Position numbers and translations under genes: made by a program
Source of the DNA: Opitutales bacterium
GTDB lineage: Bacteria > Verrucomicrobiota > Verrucomicrobiia > Opitutales > JABSRG01
DNA: 64,000 nucleotides
Direction of reading: 5' to 3'
Assembly: GCA_028280845.1 (NCBI GenBank)
Contig: JANQKZ010000036.1
Coordinates: 1 to 64,000 of the forward strand
The notes under the pieces: model-generated
Seen by the model: only the letters and a program-made list of their open reading frames with translations
Database searches by the model: none
What the model was told of the DNA's origin: nothing
Shown here: positions 27,452 through 36,287 of the stretch, piece by piece
Layout of the letters: the number at the start of each line of letters is the position of its first letter
Position numbering within the stretch: the stretch's first letter is position 1

Positions 27452-27514
27452 ATGTTCAATTATCGCAAGCGCCTCCTGCTTGCTTCCTCTCCCGCCAGAG
27501 AGTGGCGCAGATAG
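27452..27514 (+). pseudogene. Truncated leader of a lost gene after the riboswitch-like element
   Basis: An ATG at 27452 opens MFNYRKRLLLASS, which looks like the basic start of a signal peptide, but the frame stops after 20 codons at 27514. It runs antisense into the last codons of the esterase gene. GGAGG lies 26 bases upstream. It is best read as the 5' remnant of a gene once controlled by the element at 27277-27420. A chance ORF is possible. Confidence 0.3.
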
Positions 27515-30033
27515 TTGCCTTTTACGGTGACAGGGTCCCCCCCCTCCCAGGACCATCTGAGGTCAAACGCACCCTGGCCTCCATCGGGGATAGGAAAGCG
27601 CACTTCGATGGGATAGGGTTCCCCCTCTACCATGGTCAAGGTGGCAGATTGAGTACCCGGAAAGTCATCCGCTTTCAATAAGGTCTGATTATCCACGATC
27701 AGCATCAGGCCATGGTCGGCCCGCCCCTGGAATTGAATCTCTCCATCCGCCGGTCCTATCAGGTAGCCATTCCATATCAGGCCCAGGTCGTTCCCCATTT
27801 TCATGATCTCGTTGTCATATTCAAAAGAGAGGGTATCGAGGGGAAACTCACCTTGGGGATTCCGGTAACGCGGGCTTCCGTAGTGAATCCCGATCAAGCC
27901 GGGACGGGTTGGGTCCTCATACCCCGGAGGAAAGGGTTCTCCAACTGCGCGTTGGACAAAACCCAGACTATTGACCGGCATTTCCACTTGCACGTTTGCT
28001 CCCAGCTCCTCCACCAATACGGGAAGGTCATACACGCCTAGAGCCCCATAAACGGTGTTATTCAGCTGCCGATAAGAGCGGCGGTTTTCCAGAATATTGT
28101 ACCAGGATTTCAATGAACGCCGTAACCGGGTGCTGTGAATCAGGTCGGGTTCAAGAAAAGCCGCATGCAGGGCAATAGGTCCCGCCTCTCCCACCGCGAA
28201 AAGATCTACCCCCCGAAAATTCGCTCCCTCCGTTTCTTCAATATAACGGATGGCCAGGAGCACGTCATCAATGCGTTTGGCAATGAAGTTCTCCTGCAGG
28301 AGGTAATGCGCATAATAGTTATATTGGTTGCTGGAAAAAAAGGCCCCCTGGAGGATTTGCCTGTCCTGGAGGGTCTCCCCCATATCGCGCAGGTCCACCC
28401 CGACCACCCGCCGTCCGCCTTCGGCGGCCTGGAACCAGGTACTTCCCCGGCTCAATGCCTTGTAAGCTCCAACAGGATCCAAGACCAGGAGCGGTCGGTC
28501 GACCACATCGGACTTCGGCCTCAAATCGACAACCGGCAGGAAAATCCCCTCATCATATTCTAAGAGGGCCTTATGGAGCTGAAGCGGCCCCAAGTCTACC
28601 GATGACTGGAAGTGAACCATGGGAGCAGGGATCTCACGAGCCGGCCGGGATCCCACCAATTCGCGGACAGCGGACCGCCGGTCCACCGGAGACCGTCGCG
28701 CCCAGTTGGCTTTACGCCTTGCCAGACCCATTTCATAGTCATCCATGAAAAAATCGAATATCGAGCGGGCGCCCTCTATTTCGAGAACCTGGCCGCTCGG
28801 GGTCGCCCATAGCTCCTCCTCGGTAAAGAGGGCATGGTCCGCTTCCCAAATCTCTACCATTTCTCCGTTTAACCAGAAATGCAGCCATCTGGCTGCCGCC
28901 TCCCGCTGTGTGCGGTTATAGTTGTGCCCCGCATTGTTTTCCAGGATATCCGCCCGCTCGGAATAACCCAAATCTGTGTAGCGCCGTTTGATATATCGGA
29001 AGCCCTCCCAAACGGCATCAATGAGGAAAAAATCATGGGTCGCCGCCAGGATTTTTACCGGTGCGGGGGCTCGCATCAGGTAGAGCGCCGGGTGCTCTAT
29101 CCCGATCTCCAGCATGCCAAAAAACTGTTGCTCCCCGTCTCCCAGGGAATCCCAAACCTGCCGACTGGTCAAATGAGGCCAGCAGCTGGGTACAGCCACT
29201 TTCAATCGCTCATCCAGGGCAAATATATGCGACGTCTGCGTGCCGCCCCCGCTGTTTCCCGTTACTCCGAGGCGCTCCGGATCCACTTCGGGGCGGCTCT
29301 CCAGATAGTCCAAAGCCCGCATCCCGTCCCAAACAAAATTCTGAATTAGACCTTGTCCCAATAAAGTAGATATAATGGATTCCTGCATATGCATGTGAGT
29401 CCCGTAGTAGGGATAATCAGCATCGTTGCTGCGGTACTGCATACGCTCACTTTGATCAATTGGATCAAAGACAAAACCGACCATGCCGTGACTGGCAACG
29501 AGGGCGCCCATGGCCTGGTATTCATCGTGAGCCTTGGCCTCGACCGCATGCCCGCAAGGAATCAGAACACCCGCGTACGGCGCATCGAAAAACTGTGCTT
29601 TCGGAAGGTAGAGGCTCCCTGTTACATAGAACCCGGGGCGGCTTTCGAAGAGGACTTTTTCGACACGGTAACGCGGTCGATCAATTACCCCGGTCACTTG
29701 AGCGTTTAAGGGGGTTCGTTCGGGGAACGGACCAATCGAATCAAGGATGGCCGATCGCCATACTTCAATCTGTTCATTCCAACCCCCATTCTCCTGAAGT
29801 TTCATGAAATTTTCGGCCCATTCATGATAACGGGCGACGGTTCGTTTTCGCAACTGGTTCTCCACCATCAGGCTGGGCTCCACCCCGTTTGGCAACTTAC
29901 CGTCGATGACCTTAAACTCATCTTCAAGGCCACTCCAGGAGACACCTGGAAGCATACCCATTAATGCAACAAGAGAAAACAACTTCCCCCATACCGGCCA
30001 AGAACCCAGGGCCAAGGTAGGTGTTTTTACCAT
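27460..30033 (-). CDS. Secreted multidomain esterase: alpha/beta hydrolase, degenerate second hydrolase, PA14 domain
   Basis: The start is moved from 30087 to the ATG at 30033 (857 residues), because the upstream ATG lies inside a palindromic operator-like site and the signal peptide (LFSLVALMGMLPGVSWS) fits the later one. Residues about 120-430 are an alpha/beta hydrolase of the acetyl-xylan-esterase/dienelactone-hydrolase kind, with nucleophile Ser261 in VTGNSGGGTQ and a late LENNAGHNYN histidine. At about 480-720 a second hydrolase-like domain has AVGEAGPIAL where the nucleophile elbow should be, so it lacks a serine. At about 740-840 a PA14-like domain (GLIGIHYGSP...GRADHGLMLIVDN) may bind sugar. 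It probably removes acyl groups from a polysaccharide. The last residues may derive from a junction with the truncated leader on the other strand. Confidence 0.8.
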   Translation of the reverse strand: MVKTPTLALGSWPVWGKLFSLVALMGMLPGVSWSGLEDEFKVIDGKLPNGVEPSLMVENQLRKRTVARYHEWAENFMKLQENGGWNEQIEVWRSAILDSIGPFPERTPLNAQVTGVIDRPRYRVEKVLFESRPGFYVTGSLYLPKAQFFDAPYAGVLIPCGHAVEAKAHDEYQAMGALVASHGMVGFVFDPIDQSERMQYRSNDADYPYYGTHMHMQESIISTLLGQGLIQNFVWDGMRALDYLESRPEVDPERLGVTGNSGGGTQTSHIFALDERLKVAVPSCWPHLTSRQVWDSLGDGEQQFFGMLEIGIEHPALYLMRAPAPVKILAATHDFFLIDAVWEGFRYIKRRYTDLGYSERADILENNAGHNYNRTQREAAARWLHFWLNGEMVEIWEADHALFTEEELWATPSGQVLEIEGARSIFDFFMDDYEMGLARRKANWARRSPVDRRSAVRELVGSRPAREIPAPMVHFQSSVDLGPLQLHKALLEYDEGIFLPVVDLRPKSDVVDRPLLVLDPVGAYKALSRGSTWFQAAEGGRRVVGVDLRDMGETLQDRQILQGAFFSSNQYNYYAHYLLQENFIAKRIDDVLLAIRYIEETEGANFRGVDLFAVGEAGPIALHAAFLEPDLIHSTRLRRSLKSWYNILENRRSYRQLNNTVYGALGVYDLPVLVEELGANVQVEMPVNSLGFVQRAVGEPFPPGYEDPTRPGLIGIHYGSPRYRNPQGEFPLDTLSFEYDNEIMKMGNDLGLIWNGYLIGPADGEIQFQGRADHGLMLIVDNQTLLKADDFPGTQSATLTMVEGEPYPIEVRFPIPDGGQGAFDLRWSWEGGDPVTVKGNYLRHSLAGEEASRRRLR

Positions 30034-30085
30034 TTCATTTTTATCACAAGCCCCATTTCCAGGGTCAAATCCAAATGATAAAACC

Positions 30086-30097
30086 ATGAAATTTCAT
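30086..30097. promoter_or_regulatory. ATGAAATTTCAT palindrome upstream of the esterase
   Basis: This is a perfect 12-bp palindrome 53 bp upstream of the chosen esterase start. Its half-site, ATGAAA, recurs inverted in the sites at about 38.8, 41.3, 42.9, 56.8 and 58.4 kb, so it may belong to the same regulon as the LacI-type gene. Confidence 0.5.
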
Positions 30098-30328
30098 CAT
30101 TATTTCACCAGCTTACAAGCTATCCGTACCATAGGACCGGGATCTGGAAATCAGGAATCTGAAAATGTCCCGGGGGTTCCAACAAAACATCGCGTTATGG
30201 GGGATCGAGGGCTAAACCCATACCATGCATCGGTGGCACGATAATATCCACTTGGATTCCCGCTCAACGGGCTTCGCGGGTGGATCCGGCTATCGCCCTC
30301 AGAGAGTTTTAATCCCCCTACACCCGTG

Positions 30329-31087
30329 ATGACTCCTTTTACCTTAGCCCAAGAAACAGCATTAATCACCGGCGGCGGTTCCGGGCTCGGACTGGGAATT
30401 GCCACCGCCATGGCAGAAGCTGGTGCCCGAGTCATCCTGGTGGGCCGACGACCCGATGTTTTGGCAGAGGCCGCCGGACATATCGGAGAGCGGGCCAGCT
30501 TTATCCCATGGGATATTAACCAGCTGCATGAAGCTGGGGAACTGGTGGATGCTGCGCAACATGCAGCAGGGACCCCCCCCACAATTCTGGTAAACAATGC
30601 CGGTATACACCTGAAAAAGACTGCCGTAGAAACATCCTCGGATGAATTTCAATCTGTCCTTTCCACTCATCTCGAGGCCGCTCATGCCCTCACCGCAGCC
30701 ATCCTCCCCAGTATGATTGAACGTCGCCATGGGAACCTGCTCTTCATTTCCTCCATGGCAGCGATATTTGGAATTCCCCGGGTGGCGGCCTACTCCGCAG
30801 CAAAGTCCGCCCTTCACGGGCTGGTCCGGGCCCTCTCAGTTGAAGTATCCAGAAATGGGATACGGGTTAACGCCATCGCCCCCGGGTGGATCCGCACACC
30901 CATGATGGAAAAAGCCTTGAGCGGAGACCCCGCCCGCCGGGATATCATATTGGGCCGAACCCCTATGGGCGTCTTCGGAGATCCCACCGATATCGGGCAG
31001 GCTGCGGTTTACCTGTGCTCGCCCGCAGCAAAGTTCGTCACTGGGGCTATCCTACCCGTCGACGGAGGGGCCAGCATCGGATTTTGA
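30329..31087 (+). CDS. Short-chain dehydrogenase/reductase (SDR)
   Basis: The 252-residue classical SDR (GTG at 30326 and ATG at 30329 are both possible starts) has [12 protein letters not shown] for cofactor binding, with GRRPD suggesting NADP(H) tolerance. It also has NNAGIH, and the catalytic SSMAAIFG...AYSAAK serine, tyrosine and lysine, with APGWIRTPM after the active site. It is closest in style to gluconate 5-dehydrogenase/3-oxoacyl reductase-like sugar dehydrogenases. Only 8 bp separate it from an enolase-superfamily gene, so the pair likely oxidises a sugar (or reduces a keto-acid) and dehydrates the sugar acid in a non-phosphorylative route. The exact sugar is unknown. Confidence 0.9.
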   Translation: MTPFTLAQETALITGGGSGLGLGIATAMAEAGARVILVGRRPDVLAEAAGHIGERASFIPWDINQLHEAGELVDAAQHAAGTPPTILVNNAGIHLKKTAVETSSDEFQSVLSTHLEAAHALTAAILPSMIERRHGNLLFISSMAAIFGIPRVAAYSAAKSALHGLVRALSVEVSRNGIRVNAIAPGWIRTPMMEKALSGDPARRDIILGRTPMGVFGDPTDIGQAAVYLCSPAAKFVTGAILPVDGGASIGF

Positions 31088-31095
31088 AACTCAAG

Positions 31096-32175
31096 ATGAA
31101 CCCAAATCAAATCGTATCCCTCCGCCTGTTCTCAGCCGAGTCTGAATTTTCCCAACCGATCGCAGATGCCACACACCATATTCCCGGTATCCGCTTTCTG
31201 ATCGCCGAGATCCAACTCGCCAACGGAATCACAGGCCAGGGCTATCTTTTATCCTTCCACTTTTTCCCCAAAGGGATGGTTGGGGCGATTCAAGATATGG
31301 AAACCTTTATTCAGGATTTTCGCGCTGACCAGATCAAGGCCATGCAACAGGCCTTTGCCCTCGAAAGTGAGTACTATGGCCATGAAGGGCTGTTAAAATG
31401 GGTCCAGGCTATCCTCAACCTGGCGATGTGGGATGCCTGGGGAAAAGTACAGGAGCAGCCAGTTTGGAAGTTGCTGGGAGGGACATACAAAAGCGTGCCG
31501 GTTTACGGTTCCGGCGGCTGGCTCTCCTATTCGGACAAGCAGCTGCTGGATGAGGTTTCCCGGTATCGGGACCAAGGATTCAAGGCGGTAAAAATAAAAG
31601 TCGGCGCCAAAGAAGACGGACGGGATATCCACCGCTTAAGGCTGGTGCGCGAAATCTTGGGACCGGAAGTCAAAATCATGATGGACGCCAATCAAGGCAT
31701 GAGTGTGGAGGCCGCACTGGCGCTCGCCGAAGCCGCGGCGCCCCTGGGAATCGAGTGGTTCGAAGAGCCTATCGATCATCTCGATTACGAGGGATATGCG
31801 AAGCTACGCCGGGAAGCAGGCATGTTAATTGCCATGGGCGAGCGGGAGTATTCTACTGCCCCCCTGGAAGCCCTCATCCGACGGGAGGCCATCCACCTCT
31901 GGCAGCCGGACTTGCTTCGCCTGGGGGGAGTCGAGGCCTGGTGTGAGTCTGCCGCCTTGGCCCACCGGCACAAAATCCCGGTCCTCCCCCACTATTACAA
32001 AGACTATGACGTCCCCCTGCTCTGCACGATACCCAATGGGATGGGAGCGGAATCGTTCGACTGGATCGATGGCCTGATTGACAACCGGATGGAAATCTCG
32101 CAGGGGATGGCCCTTCCCCGGAGGACCCCTGGCTGGGGCTTTTCCTTTTTACACGACAAAATGAGCGAGGTGTAA
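31096..32175 (+). CDS. Mandelate racemase/muconate-lactonizing-type enolase-superfamily enzyme
   Basis: The ORF track runs in from 30886 inside the SDR gene. The ATG at 31096 gives 359 residues with a proper capping domain. The barrel shows the KxK acid/base pair Lys166/Lys168 in AVKIKVG. Metal ligands are Asp197 in MMDANQG, Glu223 in EWFEEP and Glu249 in GER, followed by Asp272 in QPDLLRLGG and His299 in LPHYYKD. Having both KxK and a late His allows proton abstraction from either face, as in racemases and acid-sugar dehydratases. Eight base pairs after the SDR, it probably dehydrates a sugar acid to a 2-keto-3-deoxy acid. Racemisation is the alternative. Confidence 0.88.
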   Translation: MNPNQIVSLRLFSAESEFSQPIADATHHIPGIRFLIAEIQLANGITGQGYLLSFHFFPKGMVGAIQDMETFIQDFRADQIKAMQQAFALESEYYGHEGLLKWVQAILNLAMWDAWGKVQEQPVWKLLGGTYKSVPVYGSGGWLSYSDKQLLDEVSRYRDQGFKAVKIKVGAKEDGRDIHRLRLVREILGPEVKIMMDANQGMSVEAALALAEAAAPLGIEWFEEPIDHLDYEGYAKLRREAGMLIAMGEREYSTAPLEALIRREAIHLWQPDLLRLGGVEAWCESAALAHRHKIPVLPHYYKDYDVPLLCTIPNGMGAESFDWIDGLIDNRMEISQGMALPRRTPGWGFSFLHDKMSEV

Positions 32176-32225
32176 AGAGGCTATCCAGGTCGCCCTAAAC
32201 GTCCCATCCCAACTCAACTGCACAA

Positions 32226-33020
32226 CTATGAAAAAGACTGGTGGTGCGTATGGAGGCAGAGCACCCTGAGAGCGGATTCACCCCCGGTCAGATTGACACG
32301 AGACCCCGGCTTGACATAGAGGAGGTCACCCTGCGTTAAGGCGCATTGCTCCCCATCCAGGTCCGCTTCACCGGAACCGCTAAATATGAAATATGATCGT
32401 TCTATTTCAGAACTGAAGTCGAAAGTAGCGGACTGATCCGATGAAAGGCAGAGGGCAGAAAGTTCAAAGCGATGGGTATCCCCTTTTCCGAGGAACGCCA
32501 TCATTTCTCCCGTTTCGGCTGCTGTATCCAATCCCTCTGAGATATCGACCCAATAAGATTGTTTGCGGAGAACCCCCACCGTGGTAGCTGCCCCTTCATC
32601 ATAACCCGCATCCTGGTTATCGGCCTGGTCGCGGCGCACCTGCTTCATTTTATCGATGTGATCCTTAAAGGTGGTATGCCCCTCCTTCGAGGCATCATTG
32701 AAAACATTGAGAAGCAGGTATCCCAATTGTTCCGTTTTCCGGTTGATCGTTTGGTGGATCAGGCCCGAAGGCAGGTGAAGCATCGACCCCCGCGACACCG
32801 GATACTCCGTCTCCCCGATCCGGACCGCCCCGGAACCTTCGAGAACCAGAAATACCTGGTCTTTGTCCTCATGTCGATGGGGAGGGCCATCGAGAGGCTT
32901 GGGCCACGTATTGTAACCGATTTCAGTAAGACCGGTCTCGCTCCGATCCAGGAGCACCGTAATCCGGTTTAAACCCGCTACATCGAGTTGCTCCCCTTTT
33001 TGGTAATTTCGAAGAATCAT
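32226..33020 (-). CDS. Two-domain cupin protein
   Basis: In this 264-residue protein the first cupin has WPKPLDGPPHRHEDKDQVFLVLEGSG with the metal-binding HRHxxxD pattern and SRGSMLHLPSGLIHQT. The second, at about 180-255, has FIFSGSGEADLDGEQCALTQGDLLYVKPGS and ends in HTHHQ. No DNA-binding domain and no signal peptide are seen. Bicupins of this size include sugar isomerases, dioxygenases and small-molecule binders, so function is not assigned. It is convergent with the enolase-superfamily gene (50 bp gap) and lies downstream of the TonB receptor in the same direction, separated by a strong hairpin. Confidence 0.75.
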   Translation of the reverse strand: MILRNYQKGEQLDVAGLNRITVLLDRSETGLTEIGYNTWPKPLDGPPHRHEDKDQVFLVLEGSGAVRIGETEYPVSRGSMLHLPSGLIHQTINRKTEQLGYLLLNVFNDASKEGHTTFKDHIDKMKQVRRDQADNQDAGYDEGAATTVGVLRKQSYWVDISEGLDTAAETGEMMAFLGKGDTHRFELSALCLSSDQSATFDFSSEIERSYFIFSGSGEADLDGEQCALTQGDLLYVKPGSRVNLTGGESALRVLCLHTHHQSFS

Positions 33021-33054
33021 GGTAAGTATCGTTGATCCTGAATATTAAGGTTAG

Positions 33055-33085
33055 GCGGCCACACGGTGCATAGACGTGTGGCCGC
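33055..33085. terminator. 11-bp perfect hairpin between TonB receptor and bicupin
   Basis: GCGGCCACACG and CGTGTGGCCGC form a perfect 11-bp stem with a 9-base loop, 43 bp past the TonB receptor stop. It is very stable but lacks a clean U-tract on either strand; it may act as a terminator or protect the receptor mRNA end. Confidence 0.55.
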
Positions 33086-33127
33086 TTCTAAGACAAGGGT
33101 TCGTCAATGAAACCCCGCTTGACTGAG

Positions 33128-36034
33128 TTAATAGTCGAAGTTCACCCCAAAACGGAAAATCCGGCCGTATTTTTGATACCCGAATACCCGATCGGCGGTA
33201 CCGAAATAGAATTTCTCTTCTTCATCTGTCAGATTCTTAACATTGAAAAAGACCTTCCAGCCGTCACTGATCCGGTAACTCGCCTGAAAGTCCAACTGGG
33301 CTTGTGAATCCCGCCAGATATCTTCGTCCAGATTACCGCCAATTTCAGTGATTTGCTCAGCCTGATATTGATAGGCTAACTTGGCCGAAAACTTATACTT
33401 CTCATAATAAAGAGCCACATTGTAGATGAGGTCCGGTTGACGGAAGAAGGGAAACTCGTCCCCAGTCCGGTTAATATCGACGACACCTTCCAGAAGAAAG
33501 AGATTAACATCTTCGACTACCGCCTCGGACGTGATCAATGTGACATTGGCGTCCAGACCGAAGCCATCCCACGGTGCATCGGCAAAACGGAAGGGCAATT
33601 GCATGCCTAATTCCAAGCCGGAAACTTTACCTGACTTGGCATTATCCACTCCACCAAATTCAAGGGTTTCATACCCGTCGCCATTCCAGGTCACGTTCTC
33701 TCCTTCGCCCTCAAAGGAAAATATGGGATTGCTGATATCTTTGTGGAAAATAGCAGCGGTGAAGGCTCCAGCTCCTTCCGGCAGATAATACTCAAGGCCG
33801 ACATCAATATTCCATGACTCGTAGGCCTCCAGATCCGGACGCCCGATTTCCACTTCACCGACAAAGGGGAAGGCTGGATCCACCGGAGTTCCCAGAATCT
33901 CCAATTCACGGGCAGTGATGGGTGCGGAATCCTCAAAGGCGGGCCGACCTACCGTATAGGTGAAAGAAGCCCGGCCAATCAGGTAGTCACTGAAGCTGTA
34001 GCGAGCCTGGATATTGGGAAACCAGTGGTCGTAATCGATTTCAATCGGCTCTATCGGAGTTATGACAAATCCATCATCGGCATTGTCCCGTTCATCTTCC
34101 CGATACTCGTTGGCACCGACTGCCACATCAGTGTGCTCGTAGCGGAAACCGGCAATGAAATTCCACTTCCCGATGGAGTAATTTCCATAACCATAAACGG
34201 CCAGGATGTCCTCCTCGAAGTCGTAATCATCCTCGACCGAATTACTGGCTGATTCCGTCGGGAATTCAGCGATGGAACTGTCAGCCACAAACCGGTCAAA
34301 GGCGGTGAAGGTGTTTTCCCAATTGATCAAGAGGCCAGTGTCATATTGGTCGAGCAACATGTAACCGGCATCATGAGGCCCGTATTCGGCCATCACCGTG
34401 TCCGCATTTAAATTATTAAAGCGGAAGGAGTTGTCATCGACGGAACGCTCACGGGTGATGTACTTCACACCAAACTTCACAAACCCCTGACCGCCTCCCC
34501 AGTCATCGATGTCGTATTGGAAATCAATTTTCGGGGTCCAGGTCTTTTCTTCCACCGTGGAATCCTCAATCCGAAAACGGCGTAATTCCATCGGGGACAA
34601 GTCGGTATTGGTGATGGGGTGGAGGTTGAAATCGAACAGGTATTCGGAACGATCCCAAGTCACGATGTCGGAGATTCCTTCAGCCGGATTGCCAGACCGG
34701 TCACGGTACTCCCCACGCCATTGTGCCCAGTCTAATTGCGGATTGAATTCTTCAGCGTAGGAGTAAGTGATTTCCGGGGTGATGGTCCAATTCCCGAAGC
34801 GCTTTCTCCCCCCAACCGAAATGTTAAAGAGGGTCTGCTCGGTTACCTCCTCTTTTTCGCGACGCTCAATCCGGACCCGATCGGAAGTCCCGCTTGTGGC
34901 GGAAATCGTGGATACGTCCCTGATTTCAAAAATGTGCTCTTCAAGATTCTCCTCTTCTTTGAATTCGTTATATATGGCACGGACATAAAACTCGGTATCT
35001 TCATCGGGACGGAATTCAAGGTTTCCATTGATCCCGATACGCTCCCGTTCCGCCCACGTCGGCACGATTTCCGGTTGTTCCGGGAACCAGAATCCGTCTT
35101 CGTCGTTCCAACCTACTTTGAGCTCATCAACCTGGATCGGCCGAAAACTATAGCTCGCAGCAAGAGCCAGCCCCCAATCCTTGTTCGCGCCCAGACGGTC
35201 AGCCCAGGTGGCTTCCAGTCCGTAAAGTAAATCCTCGGCACGTTCTGCATATCCCACTTCCCCGGAGAAGAAGAAGTAGCCCTCCTCACGATCCCAGGCA
35301 GAAGCGGAAACAATATTGATAGTGCCTCCCAGGGAATTTCCATCCATATCCGGAGTAACCGTCTTGATGACCTCCAGCTGAGAAATCTGGGCGGAACCAA
35401 TAACGTCGAGCGGCATGGAGCGGCCGGACCGACCATCGACCCCGGGAGCGGCCATGTTTGCCCCATTCAATGTGACATTGTTCAGATTCGGGTCAATTCC
35501 CCGGATTACCACAAACTGACCTTCACCATTATTTAAGGTCACGTTGACTCCCGGCAATCGGGAAAGGGCGTCCGCCACATTCCGGTCCGGCAGACTACCA
35601 ACGCTATCGGCAGAAATGATATCCATGGTATTGGTGGAACTCTTTTTCTGCTGCAAGGCACGAATCCGTCCCTCCAGGTAACCTTCCACCTGGAAAGCAG
35701 GAAGTTCCTGGATTTCCAGCCCCATCCGAGTGAGCACGGTTTGGGTGCCAGTTGCCGGCACCTCTACCGGATCAATCACCGTATCAAAACCGAGGTAGCG
35801 AACTTCCACCTCGTAGCTTCCTGAGGGCACATTATTGAAACGGTAAACACCGTCTGAATTAGAAGTGGTGGTCCGTCCGGTACCGACCAATTCCACACTG
35901 GCTCCTGGAAGAAAACCACCGGTATTGGTGTCCATAACGGTTCCGACAATGTCACCGGCATGGGCAAATGCACCGGCGAAAAACCATCCAATCAACGGGA
36001 TGATGAGGGTTAGTTTGAGGTTTGTCTTTTTCAT
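33128..36034 (-). CDS. TonB-dependent receptor with carboxypeptidase-like N-terminal domain
   Basis: The 968-residue outer-membrane protein has a signal peptide (LIIPLIGWFFAGAFAHA). An about 85-residue carboxypeptidase-D regulatory-like domain follows (GTVMDTNTGGFLPGASVEL, then GVYRFNNVPSGSYEVEV), then a TonB-box-like LPAFQVEGY. The plug has ADALSRLPGVNVT, FVVIRGIDPNLNNVTLNG and GGTINIVSA, and the barrel ends RFGVNFDY. The plug phrasing matches the large oligosaccharide-receptor group typified by Caulobacter/Xanthomonas (TIGR01782-like). It lies between sugar-acid genes and the LamG/phosphatase locus, so a glycan oligosaccharide cargo is likely. About 250 bp upstream is gene-free, and no TTTCATGAAA site was found there. 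Confidence 0.94.
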   Translation of the reverse strand: MKKTNLKLTLIIPLIGWFFAGAFAHAGDIVGTVMDTNTGGFLPGASVELVGTGRTTTSNSDGVYRFNNVPSGSYEVEVRYLGFDTVIDPVEVPATGTQTVLTRMGLEIQELPAFQVEGYLEGRIRALQQKKSSTNTMDIISADSVGSLPDRNVADALSRLPGVNVTLNNGEGQFVVIRGIDPNLNNVTLNGANMAAPGVDGRSGRSMPLDVIGSAQISQLEVIKTVTPDMDGNSLGGTINIVSASAWDREEGYFFFSGEVGYAERAEDLLYGLEATWADRLGANKDWGLALAASYSFRPIQVDELKVGWNDEDGFWFPEQPEIVPTWAERERIGINGNLEFRPDEDTEFYVRAIYNEFKEEENLEEHIFEIRDVSTISATSGTSDRVRIERREKEEVTEQTLFNISVGGRKRFGNWTITPEITYSYAEEFNPQLDWAQWRGEYRDRSGNPAEGISDIVTWDRSEYLFDFNLHPITNTDLSPMELRRFRIEDSTVEEKTWTPKIDFQYDIDDWGGGQGFVKFGVKYITRERSVDDNSFRFNNLNADTVMAEYGPHDAGYMLLDQYDTGLLINWENTFTAFDRFVADSSIAEFPTESASNSVEDDYDFEEDILAVYGYGNYSIGKWNFIAGFRYEHTDVAVGANEYREDERDNADDGFVITPIEPIEIDYDHWFPNIQARYSFSDYLIGRASFTYTVGRPAFEDSAPITARELEILGTPVDPAFPFVGEVEIGRPDLEAYESWNIDVGLEYYLPEGAGAFTAAIFHKDISNPIFSFEGEGENVTWNGDGYETLEFGGVDNAKSGKVSGLELGMQLPFRFADAPWDGFGLDANVTLITSEAVVEDVNLFLLEGVVDINRTGDEFPFFRQPDLIYNVALYYEKYKFSAKLAYQYQAEQITEIGGNLDEDIWRDSQAQLDFQASYRISDGWKVFFNVKNLTDEEEKFYFGTADRVFGYQKYGRIFRFGVNFDY

Positions 36035-36287
36035 AGGGAGACTGTTTTTGCCCTTTGGGGCTGGGGTATTTAGTTGGGAAATCCTTGGTTCAGATCATAT
36101 TTAAAGTATGAACTTCAGGCAGGATATAGGGGGCGAGGGATGGGATGGGGTGGGAACCGGGTTGGGGAAACCCAGTGGCAGGAGATTGAAGCAGGTTGGT
36201 TTTATAGGGCTTAGCCCCTTGGTTAAAACGTTGTATTGCTTAGGTTTATTCGGGTTAAAGAAGAGACATCGCAGCCCATTAAGTTCC

